Assembly (NCBI RefSeq): GCF_014651135.1
Contig: NZ_BMWH01000008.1
Location: 122,309-186,308, forward strand
Source of the DNA: Streptomyces echinoruber
Lineage (GTDB): Bacteria > Actinomycetota > Actinomycetes > Streptomycetales > Streptomycetaceae
Reading direction: 5' to 3'
Length of the DNA: 64,000 bases
Below are positions 1 through 7,777 of this stretch, in pieces. A program made the position numbers and the translations under genes. Positions within the stretch are counted from its first letter, which is position 1. Every line of letters starts with the position of its first letter. The notes under the pieces were generated by a model. That model had not been told where the DNA came from. It was given only the letters and a program-made list of their open reading frames with translations, and ran no database searches.

Positions 1-74
1 CATCCCTCACCGACCAGGCCGCGCCGCAGCAGTTCCGCCATCCGCCGGTCGTCCTCAACCACCAGTACGCGCAT
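1..74 (-). CDS. Response regulator, N-terminal fragment (runs off the left edge)
   Basis: Only the first 24 codons are in the window, starting at an ATG whose complement lies at 72-74. The translation starts MRVLVVEDDRRMAELLRRGL, the usual first strand and helix of an OmpR-type receiver domain; the paired acidic residues (ED/DD) are the Mg-binding residues. It probably works with a sensor kinase outside the window. The output domain and phosphorylation site are not visible, so the subfamily is inferred from the N-terminus only. Confidence 0.8.
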   Translation of the reverse strand, partial: MRVLVVEDDRRMAELLRRGLVGEG

Positions 75-596
75 GACTCCAGCATGAGACAGACCATCTG
101 TGGCGAACCTGAAGAACCGTACAGCGCTTCGAAGTTGGCGCACGGGTCCGTTCAGGAACCTTCAGCTTCCCCACAGCCCCTTGCTGCCACAGTCGTCATA
201 TGGCACCGGCCGAACCAGCCACACGGGTGGAACAAGGGCCGGCGCTCCCGGAGCCGTTTTCCCGCGGCGACAGGAATCACGTGAAGACGCCAACTGCGTA
301 GCACCAGCGATGACCACCGACACCGCGTGGCCTACCCGGCCCTGGCCGCCCCGGCCCATGAAGGGGCGCTCTTCGGCCAGAGGGGCAACGCCACGCACGT
401 GACCAGCGGTCCAGCCGGCGGCCAGGTGGCCAGACCGGCTGCCCGTTCAATCCCCGGCCCGCCGGACCCGGTGGTGCAAAGCGGCCGGCACGACCTTCCC
501 GGCATCAGCGGCAGACGGTGCGCCCTGCGCCTGGCCACGGCCGCGAGGTGCGCGGCGGCCCACCGTCCCAACCCAAACAGAGCAGGAGAAGCACTC
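75..596. other. Intergenic region, no gene seen
   Basis: About 520 bases between the divergent response regulator and the small gene at 597. The open frames here have poor codon bias and no convincing ribosome binding site. It must carry the promoters for both flanking genes, but I could not pick a clear -10/-35 pair. A purine-rich AGGAG just before 597 serves the next gene. Confidence 0.5.
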
Positions 597-743
597 ATGA
601 GTGAGAGCGAGCAGGTCCCCCCTTACCCGGCAGCCGGTGCCGGCGTCTTCGACGTCGACCCCGACCAGGCCGGCGTCAGCCAGGACCCGAACCACGAGGT
701 CACCTCCGACATCGAGGCCCTCGACGACGACTGGGAGCTGTGA
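597..743 (+). CDS. Small acidic protein (48 aa) coupled to a cell-wall hydrolase gene
   Basis: I do not recognise the family. The ATG at 597 has an AGGAG about ten bases upstream. The peptide is strongly acidic, has no cysteine, membrane segment or signal peptide, and ends IEALDDDWEL. Its stop is one base from the ATG of the CHAP hydrolase at 745, so the two are almost certainly co-translated. It could be a partner, inhibitor or targeting tag for the hydrolase, or a ribosomal peptide precursor; nothing in the sequence decides this. The tight spacing and good codon bias support a real gene. Confidence 0.6.
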   Translation: MSESEQVPPYPAAGAGVFDVDPDQAGVSQDPNHEVTSDIEALDDDWEL

Positions 744-744
744 C

Positions 745-1746
745 ATGGGAACCGCCAAGGGCATGATCGCCGCCGCGCGCAAGCTGCTGGGCACCACCGA
801 GCACCCGCCCGGCTCCAACCGCAACCTCGTCACCTCCTGGTACGGCTTCGCCGGCCCGTGGTGCGACATGTCCATCAGCTACGAGGCCGCCCACTCCGGC
901 AACCTCGCCGCGGTCATGGGCAAGTTCGCCCTGACCACCGCCCACGCCCGCGCCTTCCAGAACCACGGCCGCTGGCACTACGGCCTGGGCGGCATCCGCG
1001 CCGGGGACGTCGTCTTCTTCGACTGGTCCGGCGGCCGCTCCATCAGCGGCATCGACCACGTCGGCCTGGTCGAGGCCGTCCACGCCAACGGCACGATCAC
1101 CACCCTGGAGGGCAACACCTCCGACGCCTTCCGCCGCCGCCTGCGCAACGGGGCCTGCGTGGTGGGCTACGGCCGGCCCGCCTACGACGGCGCCGCCCCG
1201 CTGCCCTCCCACGACGGCATCCTGCGCAAGGGCTCCACCGGCAAGGCCGTCAAGGCGCTGCAGAAGAACCTCAACACCGTCCAGCACGCCGGCCTCACCG
1301 TCGACGGACAGTTCGGGCCCGCCACCGACCAGGCCCTGCGCGCCTTCCAGGCCCAGCACAAGCTGACCGTCGACGGCGAGTACGGGCCGCACACCGCCGC
1401 CGTGATGAAGGCCGCCCTCAAGGGCCACAGCGGCGTCATCAAGCCCAAGGCACTCCTTCCCGCTCCCGCCCTGCTGGAGGTCGACGGGCAGTTCGGGCCG
1501 GCCACCTGCGCCGCCCTCCAGCGCGCCCTGAACACCACAACCGGCGCCGGCCTGGACGTCGACGGCGCCTTCGGGCCCCTGACCGTCAAGGCCCTGCAGA
1601 CCTATCTGAAGGTCACCGCCGACGGCATCACCGGACCCGACACCGTCACCGCCCTCAACAAGCACCTCGGCCTGACACCCCAGGACACCTGGGACACCCA
1701 CACCACCACCCAACTCCAGAAGGCCCTCAACGCCGGCACCTTCTGA
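745..1746 (+). CDS. CHAP-domain peptidoglycan hydrolase with PG-binding repeats (endolysin-like)
   Basis: 333 aa. The N-terminal ~145 residues look like a CHAP amidase/endopeptidase: the nucleophile region is GPWCDMSISY and the histidine lies in GIDHVGLVEAV. Two to three peptidoglycan-binding type 1 units follow, with repeated VDGQFGPAT-like motifs (also VDGEYGPHT and VDGAFGPLT). No signal peptide or Tat motif is present, unlike a normal secreted autolysin, so export would need lysis, a holin or another route; phage endolysins have this architecture. It is co-transcribed with the acidic 48-aa gene just upstream and followed by a strong terminator. The CHAP and binding-domain calls are firm; the biological role is open. 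Confidence 0.85.
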   Translation: MGTAKGMIAAARKLLGTTEHPPGSNRNLVTSWYGFAGPWCDMSISYEAAHSGNLAAVMGKFALTTAHARAFQNHGRWHYGLGGIRAGDVVFFDWSGGRSISGIDHVGLVEAVHANGTITTLEGNTSDAFRRRLRNGACVVGYGRPAYDGAAPLPSHDGILRKGSTGKAVKALQKNLNTVQHAGLTVDGQFGPATDQALRAFQAQHKLTVDGEYGPHTAAVMKAALKGHSGVIKPKALLPAPALLEVDGQFGPATCAALQRALNTTTGAGLDVDGAFGPLTVKALQTYLKVTADGITGPDTVTALNKHLGLTPQDTWDTHTTTQLQKALNAGTF

Positions 1747-1751
1747 CCCGT

Positions 1752-1785
1752 CCCGTGCCGGGCCCCGCGGGGGGCCCGGCACGGG
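1752..1785 (+). terminator. Rho-independent-type hairpin after the CHAP hydrolase
   Basis: A perfect 15-bp inverted repeat: CCCGTGCCGGGCCCC at 1752-1766 pairs with 1771-1785 across a 4-base loop. It starts five bases after the stop codon. There is no U-tract, as is common for Streptomyces terminators. Confidence 0.8.
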
Positions 1786-2454
1786 CGGTCGAGGGAGCCC
1801 GGTTGACGTGAAGGACGCGGACAGCCAGGGAAATGAGGGGCCCCGGACGGATCAGAAGTACCGTTTCCATGACAGCGGGCCACGCCCCCGGTACACCGGC
1901 CCACGACCGCCACATCACCAGCAAGTACCATCCCACGCCGGCGATCCCACCCAGGCACGGACACCCCACCAGCGAGAACGCTCATCCCTGACGCACCCTC
2001 ACTGACACCCCGCCACTGACACCGAACCGGCACATCACACGCTGCACCTGGCCCGCGGCGCGGACAGCGCCCCGCACCGGTCGGTGACCTGAGCCGGTTC
2101 TCGCCCCGCACCGGGGTGCAGGCAGTGAGCGAGTACGACGTCACCGGCGATGAGAGATCGCCCAGACCCCCGAGGTCGCCCAGGGGCAAACCCAGCACGC
2201 GCTCACCCACTCCGACGCCGTGCTCATCGCCCTCGGCGTCGGCGACAAACCCAGCACGCGCCTCACCCACCCGCTGCCGCTGCCGCACCGGGTGCCGTCC
2301 CGCCTGTCGACTGGCACGGCACCCGGTACGGGCGTACCGGGGCCGCACTCATATGGCACAACCGTCGTGCGAGCAGCGCGTGGCGCCGCGTCCTGCGGTG
2401 CCGCACGGGCGAGCATGCTCCGGCCCGGCCTTCTTCCCGCACCGAGGGGATGCG
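1786..2454. other. Intergenic region with an imperfect direct repeat and possible coding relic
   Basis: No confident gene. A ~24-bp sequence at 2187-2210 (starting CAAACCCAGCACGCG) recurs at 2246-2270 with one inserted base. Around 2116-2290, GC3-biased reading is possible only if one frameshift is allowed near 2150, so this could be the relic of a small gene. I cannot assign it. Confidence 0.4.
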
Positions 2455-2991
2455 ATGCCCGACCCCGCCGACCGCGCCCGCCCCGACAGCGCCGCGCCGA
2501 AACGGATCCCCCGGCACCGGCCGGCGGAGCAGTCCCTGTTCAGCGGCATCTACGGACTGGTGCTGGCCAGCGCCTTGGTGGCCGCACTGGACGCGACGGG
2601 TGAGAAGGCCGATCCCGGTTCGGACGCGCTCTGGGTGCTGCTCACGGCGCTGGCGTCGAGCGCCGCCCATGGGTACGCGCACGTCATCGCCCAGCGGGCG
2701 TCCGCCGATGGATCAGCCGCCATGAGCAGATGGCGATTGGCGCTCGCCGAGTGGCCACTGGTGGCCGCCGTGCTGCCCGCCTTCGGGATGCTCCTTGCCG
2801 CAGCAGCCGGGTGGTGGACAGAGGCCACGGCTGTGAACACGGCTCTGCTGTTCAACACTGCCGCCCTGTTCGGCTGGGGCACCTGGGCTGCCCGCGCGGC
2901 CGGGCACGGATGGCCGTCCTCCTGTCGCGCGGGGAGCTTGGACATGCTGATCGGCGTGGCGATCATCATCGCGAACGCACTGATCAAGTAG
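2455..2991 (+). CDS. Integral membrane protein, unknown function (178 aa)
   Basis: The ATG at 2455 follows GAGGGG at good spacing; the longer open frame from 2116 lacks a site and has worse codon bias. After a ~25-residue charged N-terminus there are four likely membrane helices: IYGLVLASALVAAL, a weaker one around the ALWVLLTALASS segment, WPLVAAVLPAFGMLLAAAAG, and a C-terminal pair including the final IGVAIIIANALIK. I do not recognise a named family; similar short membrane proteins are common in streptomycetes and usually uncharacterised. It stands alone, with decayed regulatory genes downstream. Confidence 0.7.
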   Translation: MPDPADRARPDSAAPKRIPRHRPAEQSLFSGIYGLVLASALVAALDATGEKADPGSDALWVLLTALASSAAHGYAHVIAQRASADGSAAMSRWRLALAEWPLVAAVLPAFGMLLAAAAGWWTEATAVNTALLFNTAALFGWGTWAARAAGHGWPSSCRAGSLDMLIGVAIIIANALIK

Positions 2992-3193
2992 GCAGGTGGT
3001 CGGTGACCGGGATGACGAGCCGCCCCCCGGCACTCCTTGGGATACGGCTTGGGCATTGCTCCATCCTTCCAGCCCGCCTGACGGCGAGCCAGGTCAGATG
3101 TCACCCAACCCTGCAGCAGTCCCGCCTGTCGTTCCGGTGCGGCACACGCGCGTTGCAGTGCGGCACACTCGTTTCCACGGCTTCGGCTCTTCG

Positions 3194-3437
3194 ATGGTCG
3201 GGATGGACAGGTTCTGCGGAGAGTCGGAGGGACTCTCCCCGGAGGCGCGGTTGCGGACCGCTGCCCGGTTGCGGGATGAGCTGGAACAGATGGTGAGGGG
3301 CGGCGGTCGATGCCTCGACGGCAGCTGCCGCTCGGCAGGGGCTGGGGCTGCGCCGGATCGGCCGGCTGGTGGGGCTGCCGCATGAGACGGTGCGTTCCCG
3401 CATCAACCGCGCAGCTCATGCGGAAGGTCATCGGTGA
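3194..3437 (+). pseudogene. Decayed helix-turn-helix (sigma-like region 4) protein
   Basis: Two frames must be joined. From the ATG at 3194 the first frame reads LSPEARLRTAARLRDELEQM; after a shift near 3300 the next frame reads LRRIGRLVGLPHETVRSRI and stops at 3437. The second part is a typical helix-turn-helix of the kind used to sense or bind promoter DNA. The original stop overlaps the GTG of the following STAS gene (GTGA), so the pair was once a translationally coupled operon. The frameshift makes it very likely non-functional. Confidence 0.6.
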
Positions 3438-3789
3438 CCGACTTCCAGCGCTTCCAGGCGATGGTCGTGGACGAGGGCGACACCGTCACGACGTTCGCGT
3501 TCGGCGAGCTGGACCTGAAGGGCAGTGCCGAGCTGCGTGAAGTCTTCGGCGGCTGTCTGACAAGGGGGCAACAGGGCCGTGGTGGATTTCTCGGGAGTGA
3601 CCTTCTGTGACTGCTCGGGGCCGGGAGTGCTGCTGCAGGCCCGCGAGCAGGGCCCAGGCGATGGGTGCGGCCTTTGAACTGACTGGGGTGAGAACGCCAC
3701 TGACTGGGGTGAGAACGCCGGTGGTGGCTCGCTTGCTCGAGGTGACGGGGACCGACGTTCTGTTCGGTCTGGGCCGTTCCGCTGGCATG
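3434..3789 (+). pseudogene. Decayed STAS-domain anti-sigma factor antagonist
   Basis: The first frame gives TVTTFAFGELDLKGSAELRE, the N-terminal half of a STAS domain. A second frame gives VVDFSGVTFCDCSGPGVLLQ, where the regulated serine/threonine motif (normally DSSGLG) has become DCSGPG. A third frame gives VVARLLEVTGTDVLF, the usual C-terminal STAS helix. At least two frameshifts are needed, plus an in-frame 21-base duplication at 3679-3720. In life such proteins bind anti-sigma kinases and release sigma-B-like factors. This copy is broken, and so is its HTH partner upstream. Confidence 0.75.
3679..3720 (+). repeat. 21-bp tandem duplication inside the STAS pseudogene
   Basis: Two adjacent copies of CTGACTGGGGTGAGAACGCC plus one base (A in the first, G in the second). 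Translated in the third STAS frame they duplicate LTGVRTP. This looks like replication slippage during decay. Confidence 0.85.
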
Positions 3790-3823
3790 ACCCGACATCA
3801 CGGGATCAAACGCGCATTCCGGG

Positions 3824-4075
3824 ATGAGGCATCGGGAGAAAACGATCTCTCAAGACATCAGCCGCGCCGAACTCCTCAGAAAAATCGAAGCGTTGCGGAA
3901 GCGCGACGCGAAAATGAAGCCGGGGGCCGCGAAGGTGCAGCCCGCCGGCCGCCCCAAGCGGCCGACAGCGTCACACCGCGGCAAGCGGCCGGTTCCCCCG
4001 CCCCAGCCGTTCTACGGTGTGGAGATGAAGTTCATCAACGGCCGGTGGGTGCAGATGCACCCTGACTCCGAATAG
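3824..4075 (+). CDS. Small basic hypothetical protein (83 aa)
   Basis: Not recognised. The reading frame starts MRHREKTISQDISRAELLRK and is rich in Lys, Arg and Pro through the middle, ending FINGRWVQMHPDSE. The N-terminal ~30 residues could form a charged helix. There is no strong ribosome binding site, and the start is less GC-rich than neighbouring genes. It lies directly after the decayed regulators, so it may belong to the same acquired or degrading segment. Its stop codon falls inside a 16-bp tandem duplication. Confidence 0.4.
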   Translation: MRHREKTISQDISRAELLRKIEALRKRDAKMKPGAAKVQPAGRPKRPTASHRGKRPVPPPQPFYGVEMKFINGRWVQMHPDSE

Positions 4076-4103
4076 TGGCTGCCCGTCATAGTGGCTGCCC
4101 GTC
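4072..4103 (+). repeat. 16-bp tandem duplication
   Basis: Two exact adjacent copies of ATAGTGGCTGCCCGTC. The first contains the stop codon of the 83-aa gene. Confidence 0.85.
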
Positions 4104-4758
4104 ATGCCGGCCCGGTCCGAGGCACGGCCCGCGTTCGGGTGTCACGCGCGAACGTGAGCGTTTGAGACCAGCCATTCGTGCAGGTGACCTGTCGGGTTTG
4201 AGCCTGGAGAAGCCTGCCGCCTTGTGACGCTCCAGTACCTCGCCGGCCGCCGCGAACACCGCAAAGAGCTCTCTGACCTGTGCTTTTCCTCTCTCCGTGC
4301 CTCCTGACGTGTTTTCGATGACCTCGCACGTGGAGTGCGTGGCGATCCTGGATCCCACCGCGAAGAGCCTCTGACCTGGTGATCCGTCAGGATTCCGAGT
4401 ATCGGTCCGGTCCGGCCGACCTGTTTCCACAGGCGCAACGGGCCGGGCAATCGGAGGGCTTTTTGACCTGTGTCTTTCATACACGCGCGGTATCTCAAGG
4501 GCATCGCGGATGACCAGCTTGCGAACGGTCTTGACGCTCGAATGGCGCTGGCTCCGAAGGCCTGCACGGGGTTTCACATCGTTGCGGTCGTCGTGTCGCC
4601 CGCCGGCGCCGTCACACGCCCGGTTGCGTCGTCCGGCCGGTCACCGATCTGCGGGGGTGTCGGCGAGCGCGACGGCGGCGCCCGTCCAGACCGAGTGGGT
4701 GCGTTCGTGCGCGAACGCACCTGGAGGTGAGCGTGGACGGGCGTATGAAGTTCAATGC
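4104..4758. other. Gene-free stretch with reduced GC bias
   Basis: Open frames exist on both strands (a 163-codon one on the minus strand at 4086-4577), but codon third positions are not GC-biased, no family is recognisable and no ribosome binding site stands out. The composition is less GC-rich than the surrounding genes. It may be degraded foreign DNA attached to the pseudogene block. Confidence 0.4.
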
Positions 4759-4797
4759 CGTGTCGAGCGGGCCCGTCGGCGGGCCCCGCTCGACACG
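4759..4797 (-). terminator. Hairpin terminator downstream of the SDR gene
   Basis: CGTGTCGAGCGGGCCCG (4759-4775) pairs with 4780-4797 with a single bulged C. It begins 12 bases past the SDR stop codon on the minus strand, without a U-tract. Confidence 0.75.
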
Positions 4798-4809
4798 GAC
4801 CGCCACCCT

Positions 4810-5703
4810 TCAGCTCCTGAGGCTCGTCCATACCGACGTTCCGCCGAAGATCCGGTCCAGCGCCCTGTCCGGCAGCAGCCTCGACAGGACGCGACTGCCG
4901 GCCGCGTCCCGGCCGACGGTGTAGCGGGTCCTGGGCCGCTCGGCGACCAGCGCACGGAAGACCACCCGGGCGACATCGCCGGGGGTGGTGCGGCTGCTGC
5001 GCGCGGAAGTCTCGTTGGCCTCCATAAAGCCCAGGAACGCGTTCCGGTAGAGCTCTTGGACCGGCTGCGGGACGCTCTCCAGTGCCCGATTGCCCGCCTC
5101 GGACATCTTGTCCCAGAGGGGGGTCGGAACGGCGCCCGGCTGGACCACCACAACAGGAATCCGCTGCGGGGCGAGCTCGCGGCGGAGGGCGTCACTGAGG
5201 GCCTCCTTGGCGAACTGGGAGGCGGCATAGGCGCCGAGGTAGGGGAGCGCGACGTTCCCGAGGCCCGAGGACACGTTGACGATCCGCCCGGCGCCGGTTC
5301 GCAGCAGCGGCAGGAACCCCTGGATCACCTGCACCTGACCGATCACATTGATGTCGAGCTGCCGACGCAGCAGCTCCACCGGTACGCACTCCAGAGGGGC
5401 CGTGACCGCGATACCCGCGTTGTTGACCAGCCCCCACAGCCCGGCCTCACCGGTCAGCTCGGTGACCTCGTGGACGGCTGCCCGGATCGACTTCTCATCC
5501 GTCACGTCGATGATCACCGGGGTCAGCCGGCCGGTGGCGGCCGCGCGCAGCCGTTCTCCGTCCTCGGACCGGCGGACTCCGGCGATGGTGTGATACCCGA
5601 CCCGGGACATGTGGAGCGCGCACGCTTCTCCCAGGCCGGAGGAGGCCCCGGTGATCAGTACGGCCCGGCCCGCGGGTGACGTCGGACCCGACGATTTCGA
5701 CAC
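4810..5703 (-). CDS. SDR-family oxidoreductase with an altered YxxxK motif
   Basis: 297 aa, classical short-chain dehydrogenase size with a C-terminal extension. The Rossmann nucleotide motif is LITGASSGLGEA near residue 17, the structural motif is NNAG, and the catalytic serine lies in IVNVSS. The catalytic segment reads YAASQFAKEAL: the lysine four residues after the tyrosine, needed to lower the tyrosine pKa, is glutamine. The next lysine is three positions too late. Activity may be reduced or the protein may be repurposed. It is transcribed away from the EF-hand and biosynthetic genes, so membership in that cluster is uncertain. Confidence 0.88.
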   Translation of the reverse strand: MSKSSGPTSPAGRAVLITGASSGLGEACALHMSRVGYHTIAGVRRSEDGERLRAAATGRLTPVIIDVTDEKSIRAAVHEVTELTGEAGLWGLVNNAGIAVTAPLECVPVELLRRQLDINVIGQVQVIQGFLPLLRTGAGRIVNVSSGLGNVALPYLGAYAASQFAKEALSDALRRELAPQRIPVVVVQPGAVPTPLWDKMSEAGNRALESVPQPVQELYRNAFLGFMEANETSARSSRTTPGDVARVVFRALVAERPRTRYTVGRDAAGSRVLSRLLPDRALDRIFGGTSVWTSLRS

Positions 5704-6053
5704 GTGCTCACTCCAGTTCGAGACATGGACGGGGACAGGGCCGTGTCCGGCGTCCGTCGGCGAGTCACTCCGCCCACGTGCCGTAATGGCCCCAACAATG
5801 CGATCGGCTTCCGTTTTGTTTGTTCATGACGGATATCGGCCGCACCACACAGTAGAGGGCGTTTCCGGTCGGGCGCGGACTGGCGCGCGTGGAGAACCGT
5901 TCCGTGCCCTCCGGGACGGGAGGCTTCGTACTCCTGCGGGTGCACGGTTCGGCCGAAGGGGTGAAAGGCGGAGCCAGGCGGTCTCCGAGAGGTGTGCTCC
6001 ACAACCGGTCAAGGAATGGTTGTCGTGACCCCCTTCGCCTCCAAGGAGGACGC
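5704..6053. other. Divergent promoter region between SDR and EF-hand genes
   Basis: About 350 bases with no supported gene. It must drive the SDR gene leftwards and the EF-hand gene rightwards. A strong AAGGAGGA at 6043-6050 is the ribosome binding site for the GTG at 6054. No clear palindromic operator was found. Confidence 0.5.
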
Positions 6054-6605
6054 GTGACCGCTGCTGTGCAGGACCTCATCACCGTCAAGCTCGAACGTAC
6101 CTTCGACACCATGGATGCCGACCACGACGGCTACCTGGACTGGACGGACTACCAGAAGCTCGCCGACCGCTACATCCAGGCGTACGGCCTTTCCAAGGAC
6201 GACCGCCGGGCCAGGGCGCTGCAGAGCTTCTGCCAGATCTACTGGCTGGAGCTGCTGCGCCACGCGGGCGTGGACGGGGACCGGCTGACGAAGGACCAGT
6301 TCGTCACGGCCAACCGCCTCGCGGTCATCGACACCAGCCGGCTGAACGTCACCGAAGGCGGTGGCCACGCGATCTTCGACGTCATCGATGTCGACGGCGA
6401 CAACGAGATCAGCAAGGACGAGTTCGCCCGCTTCCTGCGGGACGTGTGGAAGTCCGAGGCGCCCGAGGCAATGGACATGTTCACCAAGCTGGACACCGAC
6501 GGGGACGGCGTGATCTCGCGCTACGAGTTCATCCGCGCGGTCCGTGAGCACTTCCTCTCGAACGACCCCGACGCACCGGGCAGCCTGTTCTTCGGGCGTG
6601 TCTGA
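6054..6605 (+). CDS. EF-hand calcium-binding protein (calerythrin-like)
   Basis: 183 aa from a GTG placed four bases after AAGGAGGA. There are three clear EF-hand loops, at residues 21-32 (DADHDGYLDWTD), mid-protein (DVDGDNEISKDE) and near the C-terminus (DTDGDGVISRYE); a fourth region (DGDRLTKDQF) is degenerate. Length and layout resemble actinomycete calerythrin, a cytosolic calcium buffer or sensor with sarcoplasmic-type fold. No signal peptide. It sits upstream of the NRPS cluster on the same strand, separated by 321 bases, so it may be a bystander. Confidence 0.88.
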   Translation: MTAAVQDLITVKLERTFDTMDADHDGYLDWTDYQKLADRYIQAYGLSKDDRRARALQSFCQIYWLELLRHAGVDGDRLTKDQFVTANRLAVIDTSRLNVTEGGGHAIFDVIDVDGDNEISKDEFARFLRDVWKSEAPEAMDMFTKLDTDGDGVISRYEFIRAVREHFLSNDPDAPGSLFFGRV

Positions 6606-6926
6606 GCGGCTCCGCGCGAGCCGATCCCGCAGCCGCACTCCGAGTCATCTCTGCCCGACCGGCGGCGGTGCTCGGAGCGCGGCTGCCGCGCTCGTCCTGG
6701 CGGACACGACCGGTGAACCGCCGCTCGGCACGGGTCTTTCCGGCAGACGGGTGACGCCCGTACCGCCGACGAGGTGAAGCCGAGGTCTGTCCGCTCCGTG
6801 TGAGGTGCCTCGCTGGTCATGATCGATACGTTCACCTCTCTCGCACCGCAGGACGAGTCGTGCAGGTCGGCGGCTCCCGTCCGCAGCCCCGGCAAGAGGC
6901 TCGCGACCAACCGTGAAAGGCCGCCC
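6606..6926. other. Upstream region of the NRPS cluster
   Basis: About 320 bases before the first methyltransferase. An ATG at 6819 is in frame with that gene, but the stretch up to 6927 is unlike the family's N-terminus and lacks a binding site, so I treat it as leader/promoter. No repeat or clear operator was found. Confidence 0.45.
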
Positions 6927-7751
6927 ATGCTGACGCACCACCGCCATACGTCCGGCGAAGTGGGAACCTTCTACGACCGTCACACCGATGTGTACGACCG
7001 TGCGCTCGGCGGCAACATCCACGTCGGCTACTGGGACGACGACGCGGACGACAGCTCGATGCAGGTGGCCACCGACCGTCTGACGGACCTCGTCACCGAA
7101 CGCCTCGCCCCAAAGGAGGGCCAGCACCTGCTCGACGTGGGCTGCGGCCACGGGAGCACCGCGGCGCGCATCATCGCCCGCCACGCCGTGCGGATCACCG
7201 GCATCAGCGTCAGCGACTACCAAGTGGACCTGGCCAACGGCCGCCCCCAGCCGCCGGGCCTTCCCGGACGGGCCACGTTCCGGCTGGCCGACGCCATGGA
7301 GAACCCCTTCCCGGACGGGACGTTCGACGGTGCGTGCGCCATCGAGTCCTTGATGCACATGAAGGACAAGGCGGCGGCCCTCGGACACATCGCACGGGTC
7401 CTGCGTCCTGGTGGGCGGCTGGTCATCGCCGAGCACGGCCTGGAAGGCGAACTCGACGGCCCCGACGCGGCCCGCATGGCCGAGGCGTACGCGTACTTCA
7501 AGTTCTCCCTGAGCACCGACAGGTACGGGGAACTGCTGCGGAAGGCCGGACTGGAGGTGGTGGACCACACCGACATCACCGACAACGTCCGGCGTTGCTA
7601 CGACAGCATGATCAGCGGCTGGCGGGACGCCGCACGCGACTCCGGCACGGAGGCGGCGCGCTACTGGGAAACGGCGGCCGACCTTGGCGAGTGGTTCTTC
7701 TGCGAGGTCCCGCAGCTCCGTTACGGACTCCTGACCGCCGTCCGCCGCTGA
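6927..7751 (+). CDS. SAM-dependent methyltransferase of RebM type (small-molecule)
   Basis: 274 aa. The ATG at 6927 was chosen because GAAAGG lies seven bases upstream and the family begins near EVGTFYDRHTDVYDRALGG. The SAM motif I is LLDVGCGHGS at about residue 68; the post-motif ISVSDYQVDLANGR and the DAMENPFPDGTFDG segment match the RebM/sarcosine-methyltransferase group that methylates sugar hydroxyls or small natural products. First gene of an apparent operon running P450, NRPS, flavoprotein fusion, second methyltransferase. It likely O- or N-methylates the NRPS product; substrate not determinable from sequence. Confidence 0.88.
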   Translation: MLTHHRHTSGEVGTFYDRHTDVYDRALGGNIHVGYWDDDADDSSMQVATDRLTDLVTERLAPKEGQHLLDVGCGHGSTAARIIARHAVRITGISVSDYQVDLANGRPQPPGLPGRATFRLADAMENPFPDGTFDGACAIESLMHMKDKAAALGHIARVLRPGGRLVIAEHGLEGELDGPDAARMAEAYAYFKFSLSTDRYGELLRKAGLEVVDHTDITDNVRRCYDSMISGWRDAARDSGTEAARYWETAADLGEWFFCEVPQLRYGLLTAVRR

Positions 7752-7777
7752 GTGCCCGCTCCTGCCGTCGAGGTGTC

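Noticed and set aside
1808..2005. 65-codon GTG-start frame
   Set aside because: No GC3 bias or family; part of a non-coding stretch after a terminator.
4086..4577. 163-codon minus-strand gene
   Set aside because: No GC3 bias, no ribosome binding site and no recognisable family.
6054..6605. EF-hand protein as part of the NRPS pathway
   Set aside because: 321-base gap, no enzymatic role; kept as a neighbour only.
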